Shown: positions 1 through 6,646 of the stretch, one piece after another
Position numbering within the stretch: position 1 is the first letter of the stretch
Layout of the letters: each line of letters opens with the position of its first letter
Program-made: the position numbers and the translations under genes
The notes under the pieces: model-generated
Database searches by the model: none
The model's input: only the letters and a program-made list of their open reading frames with translations
Told to the model about the DNA's origin: nothing
NCBI GenBank assembly: GCA_903898215.1
Contig: CAIUEQ010000218.1
Location: forward strand, 1 to 7,881
Length of the DNA stretch: 7,881 nucleotides
Origin: an uncultured Bacteroidota bacterium
Lineage (GTDB): Bacteria > Bacteroidota > Bacteroidia > UKL13-3
Direction of reading: 5' to 3'

Positions 1-1
1 A

Positions 2-1363
2 TTTAATGGAGAAAAAGATTTCGCGTATGTGGTAAAAAGATTTAACATCAAAGAACTGATTATCTCCACTCAAAATATTTCGAAGAATAGAAAGCTAGAA
101 ATTATTGAACAATGTTTGGCGTTGAATGTAAAAGTTAGAAATGTTCCCCCTGCCGAACGTTGGATTAATGGGGAGCTAAGTTTTAATCAGATTAAAAATG
201 TAAAAATTGAAGATCTGATGGAGCGTGATACAATTGAGTTGGATAGGGAAAGTGTTGCTCAGCAAATCAGAGGGAAATCGATTTTGGTTACTGGTGCTGC
301 AGGTTCTATTGGAAGCGAAATTGTGAAGCAACTTATTGCGTGTCATCCTCAGAAACTAATTTTACTTGATAGATCGGAAGAGGGATTGTATCAGTTAGAT
401 AATTATTTAAGTAAAAATCATAAATTAGCCTATTCCACTTTTATTGAAATTATTGTTGGTGATATTTGTGATGAAAGCAGGATGAACAATTTGTTTAAAA
501 CACACAAACCAAATATTATCTATCATGCTGCCGCCTATAAGCATGTTCCTTTAATGGAGGAAAATCCTTCGGAAGCTATAAAAACGAATGTTGGAGGTAC
601 AAGATTGATTGCAAATATGGCTGTTAATTACCATGCCGAAAAGTTTGTGATGATATCAACAGATAAGGCTGTAAATCCAACAAATGTAATGGGAGCATCA
701 AAAAGAATTGCCGAAATATATGTGCAATCTCTTGGCAATAAATTACATGAGAAAGGTACCAATAAAATAAAATTTATTACCACCAGATTCGGAAATGTAT
801 TAGGGTCGAGTGGGTCGGTTATTCCAAAATTTAGAAAACAAATCGAAGATGGTGGCCCTATCACAGTTACTCATCCCGAGATTACGAGATATTTTATGAC
901 CATTCCTGAAGCCTGTCAATTAGTGTTAGAGGCCGGAAATATGGGAAAAGGAGGAGAAATCTATATTTTTGATATGGGAAATTCTACCAAAATTATTGAT
1001 CTCGCAAAAAAAATGGTTCAACTTTCAGGGTTAACTTTAGGGCAAGATATTCAAATTGTATTTTCGGGATTGAGGCCCGGTGAAAAAATTGAAGAAGAAC
1101 TTTTAGCAGATCATGAAAATAGTATTGCAACACACCATCCAAAAATTATGATTGGAAAGGTTCGCGTATATGATTTTGATTTTATTTCTGAACAAGTAGA
1201 GAATCTTCTTTCAATATTAAAAAATCAAAACTCTTTTGAAATAGTAATGTTAATGAAAGAATTGGTTCCTGAATATATCAGCAAAAACTCTATCTATGAA
1301 TCGATTGACATATCTAAATATGATAAGTCAACTAGCAAATCAGAACTCAAAATCATGAAATAA
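2..1363 (+). CDS. Membrane-type nucleotide-sugar 4,6-dehydratase (WbpM/PglF/CapD family), 5' end missing
   Basis: The frame is open from base 2, so the start lies outside the window; the in-frame GTG at 29 is internal. What remains is the end of the CoA-binding-like middle domain (to about nt 240) and the whole catalytic extended short-chain dehydrogenase domain; the N-terminal membrane helices are off the edge. Visible motifs are the NAD-binding GAAGSIGSE (293-319), HAAAYKHVP (near 524-550), the active-site block STDKAVNPTNVMGASK (656-703) and GLRPGEK (1067-1087). Methionine stands where classical SDR enzymes have the catalytic tyrosine. With the preceding Asp-Lys (662-667) and the later Lys (701-703) this matches the large UDP-GlcNAc 4,6-dehydratases, whose 4-keto-6-deoxy product feeds sugars such as bacillosamine, QuiNAc or FucNAc in surface glycans. 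The exact substrate cannot be read from sequence. It probably ends a glycan locus and is unrelated to the respiratory genes that follow. Confidence 0.93.
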   Translation, partial: FNGEKDFAYVVKRFNIKELIISTQNISKNRKLEIIEQCLALNVKVRNVPPAERWINGELSFNQIKNVKIEDLMERDTIELDRESVAQQIRGKSILVTGAAGSIGSEIVKQLIACHPQKLILLDRSEEGLYQLDNYLSKNHKLAYSTFIEIIVGDICDESRMNNLFKTHKPNIIYHAAAYKHVPLMEENPSEAIKTNVGGTRLIANMAVNYHAEKFVMISTDKAVNPTNVMGASKRIAEIYVQSLGNKLHEKGTNKIKFITTRFGNVLGSSGSVIPKFRKQIEDGGPITVTHPEITRYFMTIPEACQLVLEAGNMGKGGEIYIFDMGNSTKIIDLAKKMVQLSGLTLGQDIQIVFSGLRPGEKIEEELLADHENSIATHHPKIMIGKVRVYDFDFISEQVENLLSILKNQNSFEIVMLMKELVPEYISKNSIYESIDISKYDKSTSKSELKIMK

Positions 1364-1419
1364 GTCATAGTATTTTTACAAAATTTTATTCACACCCTTT
1401 TATTTTTGGTTTATGTCAA

Positions 1420-1427
1420 TATATTTG
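1420..1427 (+). promoter_or_regulatory. Candidate Bacteroidota -7 promoter element for the act operon
   Basis: TATATTTG is an exact match to the TAnnTTTG element recognised by the Bacteroidota primary sigma factor. It lies 81 bp before the actA start in the only sizeable spacer upstream of the operon. No good TTTG-type -33 element sits about 20 bp upstream; the nearest TTTG (1405-1408) is too close. A weaker alternative is TATTTTTT at 1449-1456, with TTTG (1424-1427) 21 bp before it. In AT-rich DNA such matches arise by chance, so this is tentative. Confidence 0.35.
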
Positions 1428-1441
1428 TCGCAAAATAAAAA

Positions 1442-1482
1442 TAAGGGGTATTTTTTTGTGTTTTAAATCACATTATCCCTTA
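1442..1482. repeat. Inverted repeat, 9-bp arms, upstream of actA
   Basis: TAAGGGGTA (1442-1450) can pair with TATCCCTTA (1474-1482): eight Watson-Crick pairs and one G-U pair, enclosing 23 nt. If transcription starts shortly after 1427 it would lie in the 5' leader as a hairpin; otherwise it may be a protein-binding site. It is not followed by a T-run, so it does not look like an intrinsic terminator. The G/C-containing arms stand out in a very AT-rich spacer. Function is unknown. Confidence 0.45.
1457..1472. promoter_or_regulatory. Crp/Fnr-like palindrome upstream of actA
   Basis: TGTGTTTTAAATCACA matches 9 of the 10 fixed bases of the Crp consensus TGTGA-N6-TCACA, and its central six bases, TTTAAA, are self-complementary. 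It sits inside the larger inverted repeat 1442-1482. Crp/Fnr-family regulators commonly control respiratory genes, which makes the position suggestive. Its centre (about 1464.5) is downstream of the candidate -7 element at 1420-1427, which would fit repression or a different start site. No regulator gene is in the window, so binding is inference only. Confidence 0.35.
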
Positions 1483-1508
1483 CATAATTTAACTGTCAAC
1501 TAGTTACC

Positions 1509-2786
1509 ATGAGAATAATAAAACTTAGTTCAATTCTGTTTTTCTTAGTATTTGCTGTAAATTTTGTTTTTGCAGATGTTGCAGAAGGCGAAAAGCTGTT
1601 TAAAGCTAATTGTACTTCTTGTCACGCGATCAATGAAAAAATTGTTGGTCCCGCGCTTAAAGATGCACATAAACGTAGAAAAGAAGATTGGTTGTTAAAA
1701 TGGATCAAAAATTCACCAGGAATGATTCAGTCGGGAGATCCTATTGCTGTGCAGTTATTTAACGACAACAATAAAATTCCAATGCTGCCATTTCTTTCTT
1801 TAAAAGACAGTGAGATAAAATCTATCATCTCTTATATTAAACAAGAAAGTGAAGCACCTGCAAAAACTGTAACAGCAGCTGCTGATCAAACTACAGCATC
1901 TGTTACAACAAATCAACCTAAAGGTTTTTATCGTAATACAACATTATTTATGTTGCTAGGATTAGCCTTGTTTTTAGTAATCATTGTTTTTGTATTATTA
2001 AGAATTAAGAAAAGTGTTAACGAATTATATGCAATCAAGCATCCTGAAAAAGCTGCAGCAGAATTACAAGAGAAAACTTCTGAATACAAACGCACCTTAA
2101 ATTACAAATTGTTTAAGAAACATCCTGTTGTTGGAGTATCCTTTATTGTGATGGGTTTTGTGATTGTTTTAGGATTAATTGGATTTGATTATGGGAATAA
2201 AGTTGTTGGTGTTCAAAAAGGATATATGCCTACACAGCCGATAAAATATTCGCATCAATTGCATGCAGGAACATATAAAATTAATTGTCAATATTGCCAT
2301 TCAGGTGCTGATAAAAGTAAACAAGCAACTGTGCCATCTGCCAGCACTTGTATGAATTGCCATATGCATGTTACCGCAAGTGCAAAATACAATGGAAATG
2401 TTTCACCTGAAATTCAAAAAATTTATGATGCAGTTGGATGGGATGCAAACAAAAAAGCATACGATCCATCAAAAACACAAACACCAATTAAATGGGTACG
2501 CGTGCATAATCTTCCTGACCACGCATATTTTAATCACGCTCAACACGTAAAGATCGGAAAAGTAGAATGTCAGGCTTGTCATGGTCCGGTTGAAACAATG
2601 CAAGTAGTTTCTCAACAACGCAGTCTTCAAATGGGCTGGTGTATCAATTGCCACCGCGAGGCAAAAGTGGATGTAGCAAATAACGATTACTATGTAAAGC
2701 TTCATGCTGAATTGAAAAAAGAAGGAAAATCTTCAATTACAGTAGCTCAAAATGGCGGAACAGAATGTGGCAAATGCCATTATTAA
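1509..2786 (+). CDS. actA: Alternative complex III subunit ActA, hexahaem cytochrome c with two membrane helices
   Basis: This is the c-type cytochrome subunit of ACIII, which passes electrons from the complex to an oxidase or soluble cytochrome. The 425-residue protein begins with a signal peptide (about 1-22, ending VFA). A monohaem cytochrome c domain follows, with CTSCH at 35-39 and a probable Met ligand at M92. Transmembrane helices lie at about 146-165 and 207-226, with a roughly 40-residue charged loop between them that should face the cytoplasm. A periplasmic pentahaem domain carries CQYCH 260-264, CMNCH 281-285, CQACH 354-358, CINCH 378-382 and CGKCH 420-424, the last at the extreme C-terminus. 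The ATG at 1509 is the only sensible start: a TAA stop lies in frame at 1485-1487 and the signal peptide begins directly. No Shine-Dalgarno sequence is seen. The classical ActA is the pentahaem part; the N-terminal monohaem domain is extra, although from memory it is common in Bacteroidota homologues. It is the first gene of the operon. Confidence 0.93.
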   Translation: MRIIKLSSILFFLVFAVNFVFADVAEGEKLFKANCTSCHAINEKIVGPALKDAHKRRKEDWLLKWIKNSPGMIQSGDPIAVQLFNDNNKIPMLPFLSLKDSEIKSIISYIKQESEAPAKTVTAAADQTTASVTTNQPKGFYRNTTLFMLLGLALFLVIIVFVLLRIKKSVNELYAIKHPEKAAAELQEKTSEYKRTLNYKLFKKHPVVGVSFIVMGFVIVLGLIGFDYGNKVVGVQKGYMPTQPIKYSHQLHAGTYKINCQYCHSGADKSKQATVPSASTCMNCHMHVTASAKYNGNVSPEIQKIYDAVGWDANKKAYDPSKTQTPIKWVRVHNLPDHAYFNHAQHVKIGKVECQACHGPVETMQVVSQQRSLQMGWCINCHREAKVDVANNDYYVKLHAELKKEGKSSITVAQNGGTECGKCHY

Positions 2787-2787
2787 T

Positions 2788-2829
2788 TTTAGATTTAAGA
2801 ATTACGATTTACGATTTACGAATTAGAAA
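2788..2829. repeat. Six degenerate 7-bp direct repeats filling the actA-actB spacer
   Basis: Read in steps of seven, the spacer gives TTTAGAT, TTAAGAA, TTACGAT, TTACGAT, TTACGAA and TTAGAAA. The middle three units (2802-2822) are nearly perfect. The array starts one base after the actA stop region and ends nine bases before the actB start, so it makes up most of the 52-bp gap. It shows no strong hairpin and no promoter-like element. It may be slippage-generated sequence or a copy of a dispersed intergenic repeat; neither can be shown from one copy. Confidence 0.6.
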
Positions 2830-2838
2830 AAATTACCG

Positions 2839-5800
2839 ATGGAAAATAAAAACAACTATTGGAGAGGATTAGAAGAGTTAAACAACGATCCTACTTTTCT
2901 TCAAAACAAAAAGAAAGAATTCAACGAAGGTATTCCTTTAGAAGAAGTGCTTACTGAAAATGACGGAGATTTGTCATCAAACAGACGCGATTTTTTAAAA
3001 TATTTCGGATTTAGTATTTCTGCAGTAGCTCTTGCTTCATGTAATAAAGCTCCTGTTAAAAATGTGATTCCTTATATCATCAAACCTGAGAATATCACTC
3101 CTGGGATTCCAAATTTTTATGCTTCAACATGTGGATCGTGCTCGGCAAGTTGTTCAATTTTAGTAAAAACTCGCGAGGGTCGTCCTATTAAAATTGAAGG
3201 AAACGAAGAGTCGCCATTGTTTAAAGGAGGAGTTTGTGCAACCGGTCATGCAGGTTTGTTAGATTTATATGATAACGAAAGATTGCGTGCTCCAAAAGCA
3301 GAAGGAAATGATGTTGATTGGAATACCCTTGATGCAAAAGTGAAAGATGGTTTATCAAAATCAAAAAACATTCGCATCGTTTCGGGAACAGTTAATAGTC
3401 CATCAACAAAAAAAGCTATTGCTGAATTCACTGCAAAATATCCAAATTCAAAACACTTATCATACGAAGCAGCATCATTATCATCAATGATTGAGGCTAA
3501 CAATAAATCGTTTGGAAAAGCTGTAATTCCCGGATATCATTTTGAAAAAGCAAACGTGATTGTGAGTTTTGGAGCTGATTTTTTAGGGACTTGGATATCA
3601 CCTGTTGAATATACAAAACAGTGGGTTACTAACCGAAAAGTTAGCAACGATAAAAGAGCAATGAGCCGTCATATTCAGTTTGAATCAAACCTATCTTTAA
3701 CAGGTTCAAATGCTGATGTGAGAATTCCAATTAAGCCAAGTGCTGAAGGAGTTGCTTTAATTAGTTTATATAATAAAATAGCTGCATTGGCAGGAGCACC
3801 GGTATTAAGCGGAGCCCAAAATGTAGAGTTTGCTGTGAACATGATTGATAATTCGGCAAAAGAATTATGGAATGCAAAAGGAAGTTCATTAGTAGTTTCA
3901 GGTTCAAATAATTTAGATCATCAATTATTGGTAAACGCTATCAATAGTTTACTTGGAAATTACGGAAGCACTATCGACCTAGATAATTATTCAAACCAAC
4001 ATCAAGCTAACGATGCTGCTTTTGAAGCATTTGTTGCAGAGATGAATAATGGAGGAGTAGATGCTGTAATTTTTTATAATAGCAATCCTGCTTACAGTTA
4101 TTATAATGCTAAGAAATTTGAAGACGGTTTGAAAAAAGTAGCATTAACTGTTACTACATCAGCTTCGGTTGATGAAACAGGAGCTCTTTGTAAATTTCAT
4201 GCACCTGATCATCATTTCTTAGAATCATGGAATGATGCTGAACCAAAAATTGGATATTTCGGTTTAACACAACCAACAATTTCTCCGGTATTTAAAACTC
4301 GTCAGGCACAAGAAAGTTTCTTGAGATGGGCAGATAATTCAACTGAATATTATGATTTCATCCAAAACAATTGGAAGACAACTATTCTTTCAGGTGTTGG
4401 AATTTTTGAAACTATCTGGAACAAAAGTTTACACGATGGATTTTATATTGTTGCCGAAAAATCAGCTTCAAAATATACCGTTTCATCACTTCCTTCTGAA
4501 GCTGTAAATCCATCATATTCAGCTTATACTTCATCGAAAGAAAAATTAGAAATTAATTTGTATTCGAAAGTTGGAGTTGGAGATGGAACTCATGCAAATA
4601 ATCCTTGGTTACAAGAATTACCTGATCCTATCTCAAAAGTATGTTGGGATAATTATGCTACCATCGGAAAAGTTACTGCCGATAATTTCAAATTAAAAGA
4701 CGGTGATATTATTAAGATCACAACTAAAGCCGGAACAATTGAAAAAGTTCCTGTATTGGTTCAACCGGGTCAGGCAAATAATACCATTTCGATTGCATTA
4801 GGTTATGGTAGAACAACAGGAAAAGTATCGAAAAATGTTGGTAGAAATGTTTACCCAATCGTAACTTTTAACAATAGCACTTTCAATTATATTTCAGGAG
4901 ATGTTGCTATCGAAAAAACCGGTAATCATTATCAGTTACCACAAACTCAAACGCATCATACTATCGAAGGTCGCTCACTAATTCGTGAAGCATCTTTGAA
5001 CGAATATATCAAAGACAGCAAAGCTGGTAATCACGAAAAAGCTCATATGATTACTCTTTGGGCTGAACGCGATAGCAAAGGTCACAAATGGGGAATGGCA
5101 ATTGATATGAATGCTTGTACCGGTTGCGGATCTTGTGTGGTTAGTTGTAGTGCCGAAAATAATGTTCCGGTTGTTGGAAGAAAAGAGATCTTAAATGCAC
5201 GTGAAATGCATTGGATTCGTATCGACCGTTATTATAGTTTTAAAGATAAAAACGGAAAGAAAACAACTAAAGAAAAAGAATACGATAAAGCAGAAACAGG
5301 TGCAGATTTCGAGAATGTAAAAGTGACGTTTCAGCCTGTAATGTGTCAGCAATGCGGACATGCACCATGCGAAACAGTTTGTCCTGTTCTTGCAACAGTT
5401 CATAGCTCAGAAGGCTTGAACCAAATGGCTTATAACCGTTGTGTTGGAACAAGATATTGTGCAAATAACTGTCCGTATAAAGTAAGAAGATTCAATTGGT
5501 TCAAATATCGTGAGAACGATGATTTCGATTTTAACTTCAACAACGACTTAGGCAGAATGGTGATTAATCCTGATGTAACAGTTCGTTCACGAGGAGTAAT
5601 GGAAAAATGTTCTTTCTGTATTCAACGCATTCAAGCAGGTAAATTAAAAGCGAAACTTGAAAGCAGAGAAATGGTTGATGGAGATGTGAAAACTGCTTGT
5701 CAGCAATCATGTCCTGCAAATGCAATTGTATTTGGAGATATGTTTGATCCGAACAGTGAGATATCAAAACTTCAGGATAACGATAGAAGTTATGTAATGT

Positions 5801-5937
5801 TAGAAGAGTATGATGTTAAACCATCAGTATCTTATTTCACAAAAATCAGAAACGTAAATGAAGAAGTTGCAGGTGAGTTTAAAGGAGAGAGTGAACATGA
5901 AGCACCTAAAGCAGAACATACCGAACATCATTCATAA
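2839..5937 (+). CDS. actB: Alternative complex III subunit ActB, Tat-exported molybdoenzyme-like / iron-sulfur fusion protein
   Basis: This is the large periplasmic electron-transfer subunit of ACIII, 1032 residues, the usual size. The only available start is the ATG at 2839, since an in-frame TAG lies at 2824-2826. A cytoplasmic stretch of about 47 residues precedes a twin-arginine signal, NRRDFLK (48-54), a hydrophobic segment and a lipobox-like LASC ending at C68, so the mature protein may be lipid-anchored. Residues of about 90-700 resemble the molybdopterin oxidoreductase fold, which in ACIII carries no molybdenum cofactor, yet C98, C101, C105 and C133 form a complete iron-sulfur motif. 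Residues of about 735-1000 are a ferredoxin-type domain with Cys groups 760/763/766/770, 836/839/844/848, 868/874/878 and 924/927/954/958. The three-Cys group has T871 in place of the fourth Cys. That fits three [4Fe-4S] and one [3Fe-4S] cluster, as reported for the family. The tail (1015-1032) is rich in His and Glu. The next gene starts 28 nt downstream. Confidence 0.95.
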   Translation: MENKNNYWRGLEELNNDPTFLQNKKKEFNEGIPLEEVLTENDGDLSSNRRDFLKYFGFSISAVALASCNKAPVKNVIPYIIKPENITPGIPNFYASTCGSCSASCSILVKTREGRPIKIEGNEESPLFKGGVCATGHAGLLDLYDNERLRAPKAEGNDVDWNTLDAKVKDGLSKSKNIRIVSGTVNSPSTKKAIAEFTAKYPNSKHLSYEAASLSSMIEANNKSFGKAVIPGYHFEKANVIVSFGADFLGTWISPVEYTKQWVTNRKVSNDKRAMSRHIQFESNLSLTGSNADVRIPIKPSAEGVALISLYNKIAALAGAPVLSGAQNVEFAVNMIDNSAKELWNAKGSSLVVSGSNNLDHQLLVNAINSLLGNYGSTIDLDNYSNQHQANDAAFEAFVAEMNNGGVDAVIFYNSNPAYSYYNAKKFEDGLKKVALTVTTSASVDETGALCKFHAPDHHFLESWNDAEPKIGYFGLTQPTISPVFKTRQAQESFLRWADNSTEYYDFIQNNWKTTILSGVGIFETIWNKSLHDGFYIVAEKSASKYTVSSLPSEAVNPSYSAYTSSKEKLEINLYSKVGVGDGTHANNPWLQELPDPISKVCWDNYATIGKVTADNFKLKDGDIIKITTKAGTIEKVPVLVQPGQANNTISIALGYGRTTGKVSKNVGRNVYPIVTFNNSTFNYISGDVAIEKTGNHYQLPQTQTHHTIEGRSLIREASLNEYIKDSKAGNHEKAHMITLWAERDSKGHKWGMAIDMNACTGCGSCVVSCSAENNVPVVGRKEILNAREMHWIRIDRYYSFKDKNGKKTTKEKEYDKAETGADFENVKVTFQPVMCQQCGHAPCETVCPVLATVHSSEGLNQMAYNRCVGTRYCANNCPYKVRRFNWFKYRENDDFDFNFNNDLGRMVINPDVTVRSRGVMEKCSFCIQRIQAGKLKAKLESREMVDGDVKTACQQSCPANAIVFGDMFDPNSEISKLQDNDRSYVMLEEYDVKPSVSYFTKIRNVNEEVAGEFKGESEHEAPKAEHTEHHS

Positions 5938-5938
5938 T

Positions 5939-5950
5939 ATAAAAAAAATT
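5939..5950. repeat. Left copy of a 12-bp repeat flanking the methyltransferase gene
   Basis: ATAAAAAAAATT begins 2 bp after the actB stop and is identical to 6628-6639. Being A-rich in an AT-rich genome, the match could be chance. Its place at both edges of the gene that interrupts the act operon is the reason for recording it. Confidence 0.4.
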
Positions 5951-5965
5951 GTTCTTTAAAAATAA

Positions 5966-6631
5966 GTGAAAAACTCCATAAAAAAATTCATTTCAAAGTT
6001 ATCAGGCAAATGGATTTTTGATGAGATCATGCTTGGTTACACTGATAAGTTTGTGAGTGTACCGAAGATTGGAAATTATATCCGAATCAAAGCATTTGAA
6101 CTTCATGTGAGTGAAATAATTGAAAATAATGTAGCAGGAGATATTGCAGAAGTTGGCGTTTTTCAAGGAGATTTTGCTAAGTATATGAACGAAGCATTTC
6201 CCGACAGAACGTTTTATCTTTTCGATACTTTTGAAGGTTTTGATGAAAGAGATGTAAGCATCGAAAAGAAAGAAAAATTTAGCAGTGGAGATCAGGATTT
6301 TTCGAATACAAGTGTTGAAGGAGTGCTTAATAAAATGCCTAACAAAGGCAAATGTGTTGTGAAGCAAGGTTATTTTCCTGAATCGTTAAAAGGTTTAGAA
6401 AGTCGCTTCGCATTTGTTTCTTTAGATGCTGATTTGTTTCAGCCAATTTATGAAGGGTTAACCTATTTTTATCCCAGATTAAATAAAGGAGGAGTGATTT
6501 TTATTCACGATTACAACAACAATTTGTATTCGGGAGTAAAAGATGCAGTTAAAAAATATTGTAATGAAAACCAGATATCATGTGTTCCAATTCCGGATGC
6601 ATGGGGAACGGCAATAATAAGAAAACCATAA
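5966..6631 (+). CDS. TylF/MycF-family SAM-dependent O-methyltransferase inserted between actB and actC
   Basis: The 221-residue protein resembles macrocin O-methyltransferases (TylF/MycF), metal-dependent enzymes that methylate sugar hydroxyls in antibiotics and surface glycans. Visible features are the SAM-binding strand GDIAEVGVFQGDF (58-70), YLFDTFEGF (84-92) with an acidic residue expected to contact SAM, and SLDADLF (152-158) followed by GGVIFIHDY (175-183), whose aspartates D154, D156 and D182 are the expected Mg2+/catalytic site. No signal peptide or membrane helix is seen, so it is cytoplasmic. It appears intact. The start is a GTG at 5966, preceded directly by an in-frame TAA (5963-5965); the next Met codon (6029) would remove 21 residues. 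No promoter or Shine-Dalgarno sequence is seen. Gaps are 28 nt to actB and 15 nt to actC, so it should be co-transcribed with them. No ACIII role is known for this family. The substrate is unknown; a glycan sugar is the likeliest guess given the glycan gene upstream. Confidence 0.85.
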   Translation: MKNSIKKFISKLSGKWIFDEIMLGYTDKFVSVPKIGNYIRIKAFELHVSEIIENNVAGDIAEVGVFQGDFAKYMNEAFPDRTFYLFDTFEGFDERDVSIEKKEKFSSGDQDFSNTSVEGVLNKMPNKGKCVVKQGYFPESLKGLESRFAFVSLDADLFQPIYEGLTYFYPRLNKGGVIFIHDYNNNLYSGVKDAVKKYCNENQISCVPIPDAWGTAIIRKP

Positions 6632-6639
6632 AAAAAATT
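6628..6639. repeat. Right copy of the 12-bp repeat flanking the methyltransferase gene
   Basis: ATAAAAAAAATT here overlaps the methyltransferase stop codon and ends 7 bp before the actC start. It is identical to 5939-5950. Joining the two copies would leave actB and actC separated by only 20 nt with both genes intact. Confidence 0.4.
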
Positions 6640-6646
6640 AAATAAT

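Noticed and set aside
1350..1386. Possible terminator after the dehydratase gene (ATGA...TCAT dyad followed by short T-runs)
   Set aside because: The stem has only four AT-rich pairs and the T-runs are ordinary for this spacer; too weak to call an intrinsic terminator.
1490..1506. Small dyad TAACT/AGTTA and the 8-bp palindrome AACTAGTT just before the actA start
   Set aside because: Five-base arms in AT-rich DNA are expected by chance, and nothing else supports a function.
5191..5464. Overlapping minus-strand open frames opposite the actB iron-sulfur domain
   Set aside because: They lie wholly inside a confidently assigned gene, have no recognisable domains, and mirror the cysteine codons of the real frame.
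6002..6367. 121-codon minus-strand open frame opposite the methyltransferase gene
   Set aside because: The + strand frame has clear family motifs over the whole stretch; the antisense product has no recognisable features and no upstream signal.
5938..6646. The methyltransferase gene as cargo of an insertion sequence or integron cassette
   Set aside because: There is no transposase, no terminal inverted repeats and no attC-like dyad; only a short A-rich direct repeat flanks it.
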